DNA of 30,398 bases from the NCBI GenBank assembly GCA_902490315.1, contig CABUDK010000013.1, positions 1 through 30,398 on the forward strand, given 5' to 3'. Position numbers and translations under genes: made by a program. Below are positions 17,124-25,251 of this stretch, piece by piece. Source of the stretch: an uncultured Porphyromonas sp. GTDB taxonomy: Bacteria > Bacteroidota > Bacteroidia > Bacteroidales > Porphyromonadaceae. Within the stretch, counting starts at the first letter, position 1. The number at the start of each line of letters is the position of its first letter. The notes below the pieces were generated by a model, which ran no database searches, was not told the origin of the DNA, and was given only the letters and a program-made list of their open reading frames with translations.

Positions 17124-18641
17124 TTAATGTCTAAAGTGGCGAATACCTGTCGTCACCATGGCAACGCCCTGCTCGTTGCACGCGTCGATGCTCTCCTGGT
17201 CTCGTATCGATCCTCCAGGCTGTACGATTGCCGTGATGCCGGCTGTGGCTGCTAGATCCACACAGTCACGAAAGGGGAAGAAAGCGTCGCTCGCCAGGAC
17301 AGCCCCCTTGAGGTCAAAGCCAAAGGTGTGCGCCTTCTGGATCGCTTGCCTAAGCGCTGAGACACGAGACGTCTGACCGATGCCCGTCGCTAGCAGCTGG
17401 CTGTCACGGACGATAGCCAGTGCATTGCTCTTGCAGTACTTGACGATGCTCTCGGCCATACGTATGTCGGCCATCTCATCTTCGGTGGGTGTAGCCTCCG
17501 TGACAGATGTGTAGACAACAGGCTCGGAGAGAATGTCAGGAGTCTGTACCAGGTAACCACCCGCAGCCGTACGGATGCTGTCTAGGTCAGGTAGAGGCGC
17601 TTTCTGGAGCAGGAGGATACGCTTCGACTTCTGACCCAATATCTGCAAAGCTTCGGTGTCAAAGTCTGGTGCGATGAGTACCTCAAAGAAGATATGCGAG
17701 ATCTGCTCCGCCGTCTCTTTGTCGATCGCTCTATTTGCCACTAGGATCCCGCCAAAGGCTGACTCCGTGTCCGCCTCATAAGCTGCCTGCCAAGCCTCCG
17801 AGATCGTCTCTCGCGAAGCTATACCGCACGGATTGGTATGCTTGAGCACCGCAAAGGTGGGAGCCTCGAACTCCTGTATGAGATGCACGGCAGCGTCTAG
17901 ATCCTGCAGGTTGTTGTAGGATAGCTCCTTGCCCTGTAACTTGTCAAAGTAGTGATCTAAGTCGCCGTAGTAGAAGCCCATCTGGTGGGGGTTCTCGCCA
18001 TAGCGTAAGACTCGTGGGTTGCGCCCCGAGATATGCAGTGCCGTATGAGCACCCTCGTCAAAGTAGTTGAAGATATCGCTGTCGTAGGTTGCTGTCACTT
18101 CAAAAGCACGTAGCGCATAGCTCCTTCGCTCAGGTAGCGTAGTAGTACAGCCGTCACGCTCCAGCAGCTCTATGAGCGCATCGTACTGATCACGATGCGA
18201 GCAGATGAGCACGTCGTGATAGTTCTTTGCCGCAGCACGTATGAGTGAGATACCGCCTATGTCGATCTTCTCGATGATTTCCTCCTCACTGGCACCACTA
18301 GCGACCGTCTCAGCGAAGGGGTATAGATCCACAATGACAAGGTCTATCAGGGGAAGAGCGTACTGCGCCACCTGCTCCTCGTCATGGGCATTGTCTCGCC
18401 GTGCGAGGATACCTCCGAAGATCATCGGGTGGAGCGTCTTGACACGTCCTCCGAGTATAGCGGGTAGAGCGGTCAGAGCCTCTACTGGAGTACAGGGTAT
18501 CCCGAGCGACTCGATATACTCTTGAGTACCTCCTGTGGAGATGATCTCTACCTCGGCAGCATGTAGTATACGTGCGATGCGATCGATGCCCTCCTTGTGG
18601 TAGACTGATATGAGGGCTCGCCGGATAGGTCTTGTGGTCAT
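17124..18641 (-). CDS. purH: Bifunctional AICAR formyltransferase / IMP cyclohydrolase
   Basis: This 505-residue enzyme carries out the last two steps of IMP synthesis. The N-terminal IMP cyclohydrolase (MGS-like) domain shows RRALISVYHKEG, STGGTQ and GGRVKTLHP. The C-terminal transformylase domain has LRYGENPHQ, KHTNPCGIA and DAFFPFRDCVDLAATAG. I place the start at the ATG at 18641, giving MTTRPIRRALISVY and the usual family length. The frame is open to an ATG at 18716, but those 25 extra residues match nothing in the family. The likely promoter at 18731 then leaves a leader of about 85 bases. It heads the purH-mreBCD-mrdA-rodA operon, an order I recall in other Bacteroidales. Confidence 0.95.
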   Translation of the reverse strand: MTTRPIRRALISVYHKEGIDRIARILHAAEVEIISTGGTQEYIESLGIPCTPVEALTALPAILGGRVKTLHPMIFGGILARRDNAHDEEQVAQYALPLIDLVIVDLYPFAETVASGASEEEIIEKIDIGGISLIRAAAKNYHDVLICSHRDQYDALIELLERDGCTTTLPERRSYALRAFEVTATYDSDIFNYFDEGAHTALHISGRNPRVLRYGENPHQMGFYYGDLDHYFDKLQGKELSYNNLQDLDAAVHLIQEFEAPTFAVLKHTNPCGIASRETISEAWQAAYEADTESAFGGILVANRAIDKETAEQISHIFFEVLIAPDFDTEALQILGQKSKRILLLQKAPLPDLDSIRTAAGGYLVQTPDILSEPVVYTSVTEATPTEDEMADIRMAESIVKYCKSNALAIVRDSQLLATGIGQTSRVSALRQAIQKAHTFGFDLKGAVLASDAFFPFRDCVDLAATAGITAIVQPGGSIRDQESIDACNEQGVAMVTTGIRHFRH

Positions 18642-18730
18642 AGTGCTTGTGGCGTGTGGTATAGGGTGAATAGTAGCTCTCCCAGGAGTTTCTGAAAAGA
18701 GCCAAATGTCGGTCATAGCTACAGTAGCTA

Positions 18731-18738
18731 CAAAGGTA
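18731..18738 (-). promoter_or_regulatory. Bacteroidetes-type -7 element for the purH-mre operon
   Basis: On the minus strand this reads TACCTTTG. It lies about 90 bases before the preferred purH start at 18641 and only 15 bases before the upstream in-frame ATG at 18716. It is the only match to the consensus that I see between purH and the divergent repeat array. Confidence 0.55.
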
Positions 18739-18778
18739 GTAAAAAGAGCCGATAAAATCCCTCCGAGGGAAAAAGAAA

Positions 18779-18862
18779 TACTTCGGAGGAATCAAATGAT
18801 ACTTCGGAGGAATGAAATGATACTTCGGAAGAATCAAATCATAAGTCCGAAGAATTTCGCCA
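18779..18862 (+). repeat. 21-bp tandem repeat array, copy 2 (four units)
   Basis: Units lie at 18779-18799, 18800-18820, 18821-18841 and 18842-18862. The first three follow TACTTCGGRRGAATSAAATS and the last is the variant end unit TAAGTCCGAAGAATTT, as in copy 1. A short palindrome CCCTCCGAGGG precedes the array (18759-18769). After it, 18863-18871 pairs exactly with 18891-18899 (TTTCCTCCG/CGGAGGAAA). Unlike the other copies it lies between divergent genes (purH and HU). Confidence 0.9.
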
Positions 18863-18900
18863 TTTCCTCCGTGGAGATTTTCAAATTCTTCGGAGGAAAC

Positions 18901-19080
18901 CAAAAAGTGTCGGAGGGGGATATGTCAGCTTTGCTTTCAGTCCATCTCTTAACTGGAGGAAGTAGCGCAGGAAGGTGCTTTTAAGAGCTGGAAGGAGGCT
19001 TTTTTGCCCCTAAATGGCACTCAGAGAGAGATTATTGAGTGATTTTTGCCCAAAATGGTTGCAGAGAAAGAAAAAAGCAC
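18901..19080 (+). promoter_or_regulatory. Upstream region of the HU gene with an imperfect direct repeat
   Basis: No coding sequence was recognised here. A direct repeat of about 28 bases is visible: TTTTTGCCCC-TAAATGG-n3-CAGAGAG starting at 19001 and TTTTTGCCC-AAAATGG-n2-CAGAGAA starting at 19043, 42 bases apart. The second copy overlaps the expected -33 region (TTG at 19059-19061) of the HU promoter. It may be a regulator-binding pair or a small duplication. Confidence 0.4.
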
Positions 19081-19088
19081 TATCTTTG
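19081..19088 (+). promoter_or_regulatory. Bacteroidetes-type promoter of the HU gene
   Basis: TATCTTTG matches the -7 consensus, and a TTG lies exactly 19 bases upstream (19059-19061), the usual -33/-7 spacing. It leaves a leader of about 105 bases before the HU ATG at 19201. Confidence 0.75.
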
Positions 19089-19200
19089 AGGCGTGAATAG
19101 TATCGAACGACTTCAGAGAGCTGCTCTGTATACAGTCAAAGCTATCCACAAGGACATACAGACAAAACAATATAATCACTAATCATAAACAAGTTTACTT

Positions 19201-19476
19201 ATGAACAAAACAGAATTTATCAAAGCTGTCGCCGAAAAGGCTGAGATGACTCAGAAGGATGCCAAGACTCTCTATGAGGCTATGGTAGAGACCATTCATG
19301 AGGAGATGAAGAAGGGTGAGCGCCTTACACTTGTAGGCTTTGGCTCATTCTACGTTTCTGAGCGTGCTGCTCGCAAGGGCATCAACCCACAGACAGGCAA
19401 GACTATCCAGATCAAGGCTAGCAAGTCTATCAAGTTTAAGCCCAGCTCAGCTCTAGACATCAACAAGAAGAAGTAA
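19201..19476 (+). CDS. HU-family DNA-binding protein
   Basis: This 91-residue nucleoid protein is complete and normal in length. The DNA-binding signature is clear: GFGSFYVSERAARKGINPQTG, followed by basic residues to the KKK end. Such dimeric proteins bend DNA and compact the chromosome. It stands alone as a single-gene unit with its own promoter, next to a shared terminator with the convergent MATE gene. Codon use is strongly biased to a few codons (AAG, ATC, GCT), as expected for a highly expressed protein. HU versus IHF subunit cannot be separated with certainty here. Confidence 0.95.
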   Translation: MNKTEFIKAVAEKAEMTQKDAKTLYEAMVETIHEEMKKGERLTLVGFGSFYVSERAARKGINPQTGKTIQIKASKSIKFKPSSALDINKKK

Positions 19477-19543
19477 GCAACTGCTACTTTCTTCGATTGC
19501 TTCGGGAGAGCTATCGCTCTCTTGGAGTACATCAACATAAAAA

Positions 19544-19574
19544 GAGGGGTAGACTCCATCAGAGTCTGCCCCTC
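19544..19574. terminator. Shared hairpin between HU and the MATE gene
   Basis: A 13-bp stem (19544-19556 with 19562-19574, one G-T pair) carries a 5-base CATCA loop. On the minus strand it is followed by TTTTTATG, a good U-tract for the recR-ligA-MATE message ending at 19597. On the plus strand it follows HU but lacks a run of T, so it is mainly a minus-strand terminator. Confidence 0.8.
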
Positions 19575-19596
19575 TCTCATAACTATAAGTCGCTTG

Positions 19597-20964
19597 CTAC
19601 TTAGTCGCCCTGCGGAATGAGTACCTGAGGATGAGACCCAAGAGCGTTAGACTGACGGGAAAGGCAAACCAGACACCCATCAATTGCAGGGGAGCGCCAT
19701 GCAACCCGATGCCAAAGCCGAAGAGCCACGCCATCGCTGGTGCTACAATCAGGTGACAGAGTGCAGCAGCGGGCGCTAGTATCGCCACACGACTGATGCC
19801 TCTGAGCGCATTGGCATAGATGATCTGTAGCGCATCGCCTATCTGGTAGAGGCAGAGCGGGATGAGTGCTAGGTAAGTCGCCTCGGCGACCGAGAGATCG
19901 GCATTGAAGAGGCGCACGACTGGCTCGCGACACAGGACCAAGAGCGGCATCATAACCGCCGCCACAAAGAGACAGAGGTAGACGCCTGCACTGGCCACAC
20001 GGCGGGTCTCTTGTCGCTCTCCTTGTGCTAGGAGCGTGCTACTACGTATCGCTGTGGCTGCGCCGATGCCGTAGTAGACCATGAAGCCCAGCGTACTGAC
20101 TGTCGCAATGATCTGATGCGCTGCCAAGGCTGACGTACCGATCCGAGCGACCAAGATGACCGCTATAGAAAAGGAAGCAGCCTCCATACCCATCTGCAGT
20201 GCTACGGGCGTACCTAGTCGTAGCAATGGTGCTATCCCCTCACGCCACGACCAGCGCAAGCGCCGCAACCGCTCTAGGATCTCACGATAGCGTGGTAGCA
20301 GAGCAGTCACAGCAACGATTGCTAGTAGCATCGCTATACGACTGCTCAGCGTTGCTATGCCAGCACCATACAAGCCCCACTCGGGGAAGCCCCCTTTGCC
20401 ATAGATGAGAAGGTAGTTGAGACCGATGTTAAGCACATTGCCTGCTAGGGTGATATACATCGGGATCTGCGTATCTCCCATCCCCTCGGTGTACTGCTTG
20501 AACGTATTGAAGAGCATCACCACCATAAAGCCCAAGACCTGGATACGGTAGTAGGGTAGGGCTATGGCGTGTAGCTCATGGGGTAGATTGAACAGCTCCA
20601 GACTTCCCTCGAGGAGTAGGAGCCCCCCGCCGATTAGGAGGGCGATCAAGAGGTTGAGCAAGAAGCTATGCCCTAAGTAGTGCGCCACCTGATCGGAGCG
20701 TCCCCATTCCTTATTGGTTGCCACCAGCGGTGTCAGACCGTAGGAGAAGCCCATCCCGAAGATGATGACTAGGTTGAGAAAGTTATTGACAAAAGAAGCT
20801 GCCGCCAGCTCGTCTAGGCTGTGGTGGCTCACCATCACATTGTCGGCAAAGCCCACGAGGATCAATCCCACCTGCCCGATGATCACGGGCAGACCTAGCC
20901 GCAGCAAAGGCCCGTAATGCACCCGACAGCTCCGATAGTAGTTGCTCCAGCTCATATCACACAA
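19597..20964 (-). CDS. MATE-family multidrug/Na+ efflux transporter
   Basis: The protein has 455 residues with about twelve hydrophobic segments in two similar halves. Family features include LGLPVIIGQVGLILVGFADNVMVS near residue 23 and MEAASFSIAVILVARIG... near 259. MATE proteins export cationic drugs or metabolites in exchange for Na+ or H+; the substrate here is unknown. It is the last gene of the recR-ligA-MATE unit, 14 bases after ligA, and ends at the hairpin at 19544. The ATG at 20964 is used here; an ATG three codons on (20955) is equally plausible. Confidence 0.92.
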   Translation of the reverse strand: MCDMSWSNYYRSCRVHYGPLLRLGLPVIIGQVGLILVGFADNVMVSHHSLDELAAASFVNNFLNLVIIFGMGFSYGLTPLVATNKEWGRSDQVAHYLGHSFLLNLLIALLIGGGLLLLEGSLELFNLPHELHAIALPYYRIQVLGFMVVMLFNTFKQYTEGMGDTQIPMYITLAGNVLNIGLNYLLIYGKGGFPEWGLYGAGIATLSSRIAMLLAIVAVTALLPRYREILERLRRLRWSWREGIAPLLRLGTPVALQMGMEAASFSIAVILVARIGTSALAAHQIIATVSTLGFMVYYGIGAATAIRSSTLLAQGERQETRRVASAGVYLCLFVAAVMMPLLVLCREPVVRLFNADLSVAEATYLALIPLCLYQIGDALQIIYANALRGISRVAILAPAAALCHLIVAPAMAWLFGFGIGLHGAPLQLMGVWFAFPVSLTLLGLILRYSFRRATK

Positions 20965-20978
20965 ACGGCACCTAGCGA

Positions 20979-23018
20979 CTAAGAGTTAAGGCGAGCGAGG
21001 AACTCCTCCTCCGTGACGAGCGGGATGCCGAGTTGCTCCGCTTTGGCACGCTTCGAGGGACCCATATCGCTGCCCATCAGGACGAAGGTCGTACGGCCTG
21101 AGATGCTCCCCACGTTGACACCGCCATGCTGCTCGATGAGCTGCTTGTACTCATCACGGCTGTGCTGGGTGAAGCTCCCAGAGATAACGATTCGCTCGCC
21201 TTCCAAGAGGTTGGACTGAGGTGTGTCGGTCGTCTCCTCGCTACGCTCCTCTAGGATTACGCCACAGCGCTGTAGCTCTGCGATCAACTGCTGATTACGC
21301 TCCAGAGAGAAGAAGTAAACGACCTGCTCGGCGATCTTCGGTCCCACATCGGGCAGGGCTTGCAACTCGTAGTCGGTCGCCTGAGCTAGTCGGTCGATGC
21401 TTTGGAAGTGTTGTGCTAGCGTCTTCGCCGTCCCCTCGCCGACATAGCGGATCCCGATGCCGTAGAGCAGACGCGCGAAGGGACGACTCTTCGACTGCTC
21501 GATGCTAGTGAGGAGGTTGTTGATCGACTTCTCCTTAAAGTTCGGTAGCTGCGCCAAGTCGCTAGCCGTGAGCTTGTAGAGGTCGTCGATGTTTTCGATA
21601 AGATGTCTGTCAAAGAGCGCGTCGATCGTCTCAGGCCCCACGTTGATATCGGCAGCTCGTCGTGTGCAGTAGTGCTCGATACGCCCCATGATCTGTGGCG
21701 GGCAGGCGTAGCTGTTGACACAGTAGTAACCCACCGAGCCATCAATCTGCTGGAGCGGGGCGCCACAAGCGGGACAACGCTCAGGCAGTCGTACAGGCTC
21801 CGACTCGGGCCGTCTGAGACTAGTCTCCACAGCAGTGATCTTAGGGATGATCTCGCCACCCTTCTCTATGTATACGTAGTCATGGTAATGCAGGTCGAGG
21901 CTCTTGATGAACTCCTCGTTGTGCAGCGTGGCGCGACGCACCACGGTCCCCGAGATGAGGACCGGCTCCACATTGGCAACAGGCGTGACAATGCCTGAGC
22001 GCCCCACTTGATAGTCCACCGAGAGAAGCTCTGCACGCGCATTCTCCGGCTGATACTTGTAGGCAAAAGCCCAGCGTGGCGACTTCGCCGTATTGCCGAG
22101 CGTGCGTTGCTGTGTGAGACTGTCCACCTTGAGGACGATACCGTCCGTGGCGTAGGGCAGATCGCCCCGCTGCACGTCCCACTCATCTATGTAATGGTAT
22201 AGTGCCGACAGGTCGCTACTCTTAAATGGCGCAACGCCCGTGTTAAAGCCCATCTCCTCAAGGAGCTTCATGCGCTCATAGTAACTATCCGGCAGGCGAG
22301 TCTCATCGTCCAGCGCATAGAGGTAGTAGCAGATGCAGAGCAGACGGCGCTGCGCTACGACACGACTATTGAGCGTCTTAAGCGTACCCGCCGCCGCATT
22401 GCGCGGATTGGCAAATGGCGCTTCACCCTCAGCCGTACGCTCCCCATTGAGCCTTTCGAACTCCTTAAAGGGCAGTAGCACTTCGCCCCGCACCTCGATG
22501 CGTCCCATCGTGTAGTCGGGATGCCCCGCAACTGGGCGCAGACGTAGCGGCACCGACTGGATCGTCCGCACATTGACCGTCACGTCATCCCCGAGCGTCC
22601 CGTCACCACGTGTCACGGCACGCACCAGCACCCCCTCCTCGTAGATGAGCGATATGGAGGAGCCGTCATACTTCATCTCCGCCACCCACGGCACATCGTC
22701 CGTAGCTAGGAGCGTGTCGGTACGCTCGCAGATCTCAGCGATCTCGTCGTAGTTGTATGTGTTCGAGAGCGAAAGCATCGGCCGCTCGTGCGCCACCTGA
22801 ACAAAAGCATCGTTTCGATCCCGCCCTACACGTAGGGATGGCGAGGTCGGATCTGCAAATTCTGGGTGCTTCGCCTCCAACGTAAGGAGTCGCTGCATCA
22901 GGACGTCGTAGTCCGCATCGCTAATGGTCGGAGCATTGTCTAGGTAGTAAGCGCGGTTGTGCTGCTCGATCGTCTTGCGCAGCTGCTCTATCTCTAGCTT
23001 TGGGCTATTGGATGTCAT
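20979..23018 (-). CDS. ligA: NAD-dependent DNA ligase
   Basis: This 679-residue enzyme seals nicks in replication and repair. The adenylation lysine is K116 in the KxDG motif (KYDG). The N-terminal Ia domain holds HNRAYYLDNAPTISDADYD for NAD binding. A four-cysteine zinc finger (CPACGAP...YYCVNSYACP), helix-hairpin-helix repeats (about 480-590) and a C-terminal BRCT domain (about 600-679, GERIVISGSFTQHSRDE) follow. Complete and standard in length. It lies 5 bases after recR, so the two are co-transcribed and probably translationally linked. Confidence 0.98.
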   Translation of the reverse strand: MTSNSPKLEIEQLRKTIEQHNRAYYLDNAPTISDADYDVLMQRLLTLEAKHPEFADPTSPSLRVGRDRNDAFVQVAHERPMLSLSNTYNYDEIAEICERTDTLLATDDVPWVAEMKYDGSSISLIYEEGVLVRAVTRGDGTLGDDVTVNVRTIQSVPLRLRPVAGHPDYTMGRIEVRGEVLLPFKEFERLNGERTAEGEAPFANPRNAAAGTLKTLNSRVVAQRRLLCICYYLYALDDETRLPDSYYERMKLLEEMGFNTGVAPFKSSDLSALYHYIDEWDVQRGDLPYATDGIVLKVDSLTQQRTLGNTAKSPRWAFAYKYQPENARAELLSVDYQVGRSGIVTPVANVEPVLISGTVVRRATLHNEEFIKSLDLHYHDYVYIEKGGEIIPKITAVETSLRRPESEPVRLPERCPACGAPLQQIDGSVGYYCVNSYACPPQIMGRIEHYCTRRAADINVGPETIDALFDRHLIENIDDLYKLTASDLAQLPNFKEKSINNLLTSIEQSKSRPFARLLYGIGIRYVGEGTAKTLAQHFQSIDRLAQATDYELQALPDVGPKIAEQVVYFFSLERNQQLIAELQRCGVILEERSEETTDTPQSNLLEGERIVISGSFTQHSRDEYKQLIEQHGGVNVGSISGRTTFVLMGSDMGPSKRAKAEQLGIPLVTEEEFLARLNS

Positions 23019-23023
23019 AGGGG

Positions 23024-23641
23024 TTACTTCACTTGGTCAAAGGGGGTACGATTCGCGATGGCGCTCCCGAGCGTCACCTCGTCGGCATACTCGATCTCGT
23101 CACCGATAGAGATACCCCGTGCGATGAGCGAGACCAGCACACCCGTAGACTCCAGACGCTTATATATATAGTAGTTGGTCGTGTCGCCCTCTAGGGTCGA
23201 GCGTATGGCGAGGATCACCTCACGGACCGGCTCCTCCTGGACACGCTCGTAGAGCGACTCGATCTCTAGGTCGTTTGGCGTGATTCCGTCTATCGGAGAG
23301 ATGATCCCGCCCAAGACGTGGTACAGACCTTTGTAGCGGTGCGTCTGCTCGATGGTTAGGACATCCTTCACCTGCTCGACGACGCAGACGACGCTCTGAT
23401 CCCGTTGTGGATCGGAGCATATGTCGCATAGCGGGCTGTCGCTGATGCAGTGGCACCGCTCGCAGTAGCAGATCTTCTGGCGAAGGTCTATGATCGCCTC
23501 CCCCAGATGCTGCGCATAGGAGGGCGGCTGACGAAGCAGGTGCAGCGCCATACGCATAGCAGTCTTGCGCCCTATGCCAGGAAGGAGGGAGAGCTGATCT
23601 ACGGCACGCTCGAGCCATTGGGAGGGGTACTGATCTTTCAT
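23024..23641 (-). CDS. recR: Recombination protein RecR
   Basis: This 205-residue protein loads RecA with RecF and RecO at single-strand gaps. The order is standard: helix-hairpin-helix (LLPGIGRKTAMRMALHLL, about 18-35), a four-cysteine zinc finger (CERCHCISDSPLCDIC) and a Toprim domain with VVEQVKDVLTIEQ and YHVLGGIISPIDG. All elements are intact. The promoter element at 23659 lies 17 bases upstream and recR is the first gene of its unit. Confidence 0.97.
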   Translation of the reverse strand: MKDQYPSQWLERAVDQLSLLPGIGRKTAMRMALHLLRQPPSYAQHLGEAIIDLRQKICYCERCHCISDSPLCDICSDPQRDQSVVCVVEQVKDVLTIEQTHRYKGLYHVLGGIISPIDGITPNDLEIESLYERVQEEPVREVILAIRSTLEGDTTNYYIYKRLESTGVLVSLIARGISIGDEIEYADEVTLGSAIANRTPFDQVK

Positions 23642-23658
23642 AGTTTAGTAGGTCGCCA

Positions 23659-23666
23659 CAAAGATA
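23659..23666 (-). promoter_or_regulatory. Bacteroidetes-type -7 element for recR-ligA-MATE
   Basis: On the minus strand this reads TATCTTTG, 17 bases before the recR ATG, so the leader is only about 10-12 bases. The -33 element is not obvious. Confidence 0.65.
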
Positions 23667-23708
23667 CGAAAATGGAGACTGTCGATTGTAGGATATCGAG
23701 ACACGTAA

Positions 23709-23759
23709 TAGAGTCCCCCAGAGGGTCCTGAGCACGGCTCTTACCTCTAGGGGACTCTA
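23709..23759 (-). terminator. Hairpin after the tryptophanase gene
   Basis: A 10-bp perfect stem (23709-23718 with 23750-23759, TAGAGTCCCC) encloses a region whose CAGAGGGT and ACCTCT parts can extend the pairing. It lies 30 bases past the tnaA stop in the transcribed direction. The following tract is not a clean U-run, so termination strength is uncertain. Confidence 0.5.
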
Positions 23760-23788
23760 TATATTATATGTATCGCTACGTAGCGTGC

Positions 23789-25168
23789 TTACTTAGCAGG
23801 CTCTAGCTCTACCGTGAAGTGACGTAGCACCGGTAGCTCACGCGTGATGACGTAGCCACGTGTGATCGACTCACGACGGTCGTAGACATTCTTGCAGGCT
23901 GCTGCGATGACGTCCATGTGATTGTTCGTGTAGGTGCGACGTGGTATAGCGAGGCGGAGTAGCTCCAGCTTAGGATAGCGGTTCTCACCCGTCTTAGGAT
24001 CGCGGTCTGCTAGGATAGAGCCGATCTCGACACCACGGATGCCAGCCTCTAGGTACAGCTCGATGCCGAGCGTCTGAGCGATGAACTCTTCCTTGGGAAC
24101 GTGCGTCAAGATCTTCTTCGCATCGAGGAAGATAGCGTGTCCACCAGCAGGGCGCTGATAGGGTACACCGTACTCGTCTAGCTTGCTGCCGAGGTAAGCT
24201 ACCTGACGGATGCGCGTGTCGAGCATGTCAAACTCTGTGTTCTCATCCAGACCGATAGCGAGCGCATTCATATCGCGACCGTTCATACCTCCGTAGGTCA
24301 GGAAGCCCTCATTCATCACAGCGTACATAGAGCACTTGTGATAGAGTTCCTCGTCACGCATAGCGAGGAAGCCACCCATGTTGACCACAGCGTCCTTCTT
24401 GCTAGACATGGTCATGATGTCAGCGTAGCTGAGCATCTCACGGACTATCTCCTTGATCGACTTGTCAGCATAGCCCTCCTCACGAGTCTTGATGAAGTAA
24501 GCATTCTCAGCAAAGCGAGCACCATCGATCTGTAGCGGTATGCCGTACTTGTGGCACAGCTCGCTCGTCTCACGTACATTCTTCATAGAGACAGGCTGCC
24601 CGCCAGCCGTATTGTTGGTCACCGTCAGGACACACATAGGGATCTGCTCCTTAGGGTACTTCTTAAAGCAATCCTCCAGCTTGTTCAGATCCATCTCACC
24701 CTTGAAGGGTAGCTCCAGCTCCGTATTGCTAGCCGCATCGATCGTGCAGTCGACGGCTACAGCCTTGCGAAACTCGATGTGCCCCTTCGTTGTGTCAAAG
24801 TGTGAGTTGCCCGGTACGATGTCGCCCTCCTTGAGCGTAGCCGAGTAAAGCACATTCTCCGCAGCGCGGCCCTGGTGTGTAGGGATCACGAGGGGGAAGG
24901 TGCAGATCTTCTCGACAGCATCCTTGAGATTTTGGAAAGAGGAAGCGCCCGCATAGCTCTCATCGCCAACCATGATGCCAGCCCACTGACGGTCACTCAT
25001 AGCGCCCGTGCCTGAGTCCGTCAGGACATCGATAAAGACTTGTGACGACTTGAGACTGAATAGGTTGTAGTGTGCTTGCTTAATCCACTGCTCACGCTGC
25101 TCGCGCGTACTCTTGTGTATCGGCTCTACCATTTTAATGCGGTATGCCTCAGAAAAAGGTATCTCCAT
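23789..25168 (-). CDS. tnaA: Tryptophanase (tryptophan indole-lyase)
   Basis: This 459-residue PLP enzyme converts tryptophan to indole, pyruvate and ammonia. The PLP lysine is K258 in SSKKD. It must be told apart from the related tyrosine phenol-lyase: D125 (in HFDTT) stands where the phenol-lyase has Thr124, H450 (in LRHFT) stands where it has Phe448, and Ile replaces its substrate-binding Arg381. All three favour tryptophanase. This is in line with indole-positive Porphyromonas. No tryptophan permease or TnaC-like leader peptide was seen beside it. It has its own promoter at 25206 and is a single-gene unit. Confidence 0.95.
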   Translation of the reverse strand: MEIPFSEAYRIKMVEPIHKSTREQREQWIKQAHYNLFSLKSSQVFIDVLTDSGTGAMSDRQWAGIMVGDESYAGASSFQNLKDAVEKICTFPLVIPTHQGRAAENVLYSATLKEGDIVPGNSHFDTTKGHIEFRKAVAVDCTIDAASNTELELPFKGEMDLNKLEDCFKKYPKEQIPMCVLTVTNNTAGGQPVSMKNVRETSELCHKYGIPLQIDGARFAENAYFIKTREEGYADKSIKEIVREMLSYADIMTMSSKKDAVVNMGGFLAMRDEELYHKCSMYAVMNEGFLTYGGMNGRDMNALAIGLDENTEFDMLDTRIRQVAYLGSKLDEYGVPYQRPAGGHAIFLDAKKILTHVPKEEFIAQTLGIELYLEAGIRGVEIGSILADRDPKTGENRYPKLELLRLAIPRRTYTNNHMDVIAAACKNVYDRRESITRGYVITRELPVLRHFTVELEPAK

Positions 25169-25205
25169 AGTAGTTCTATTAAATTATTGTGTTCTTTTAC
25201 TGCCC

Positions 25206-25213
25206 CAAAGATA
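25206..25213 (-). promoter_or_regulatory. Bacteroidetes-type -7 element for tnaA
   Basis: On the minus strand this reads TATCTTTG, 37 bases before the tnaA ATG, giving a leader near 30 bases. That is too short for a translated attenuator such as the tnaC system of E. coli. Confidence 0.65.
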
Positions 25214-25251
25214 CGGAAAAAGACACACTAAGGGTATACGAGTAACGATTT

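Noticed and set aside
18642..18716. 25-codon extension of purH to an upstream ATG
   Set aside because: It has no resemblance to PurH, and the start at 18641 gives the normal length and N-terminus. It cannot be fully excluded because the -7 element lies just beyond it.
18382..18903. 173-codon minus-strand frame across the 21-bp array and the start of purH
   Set aside because: Its N-terminal part is just the translated repeat units and the remainder is a shadow of purH.
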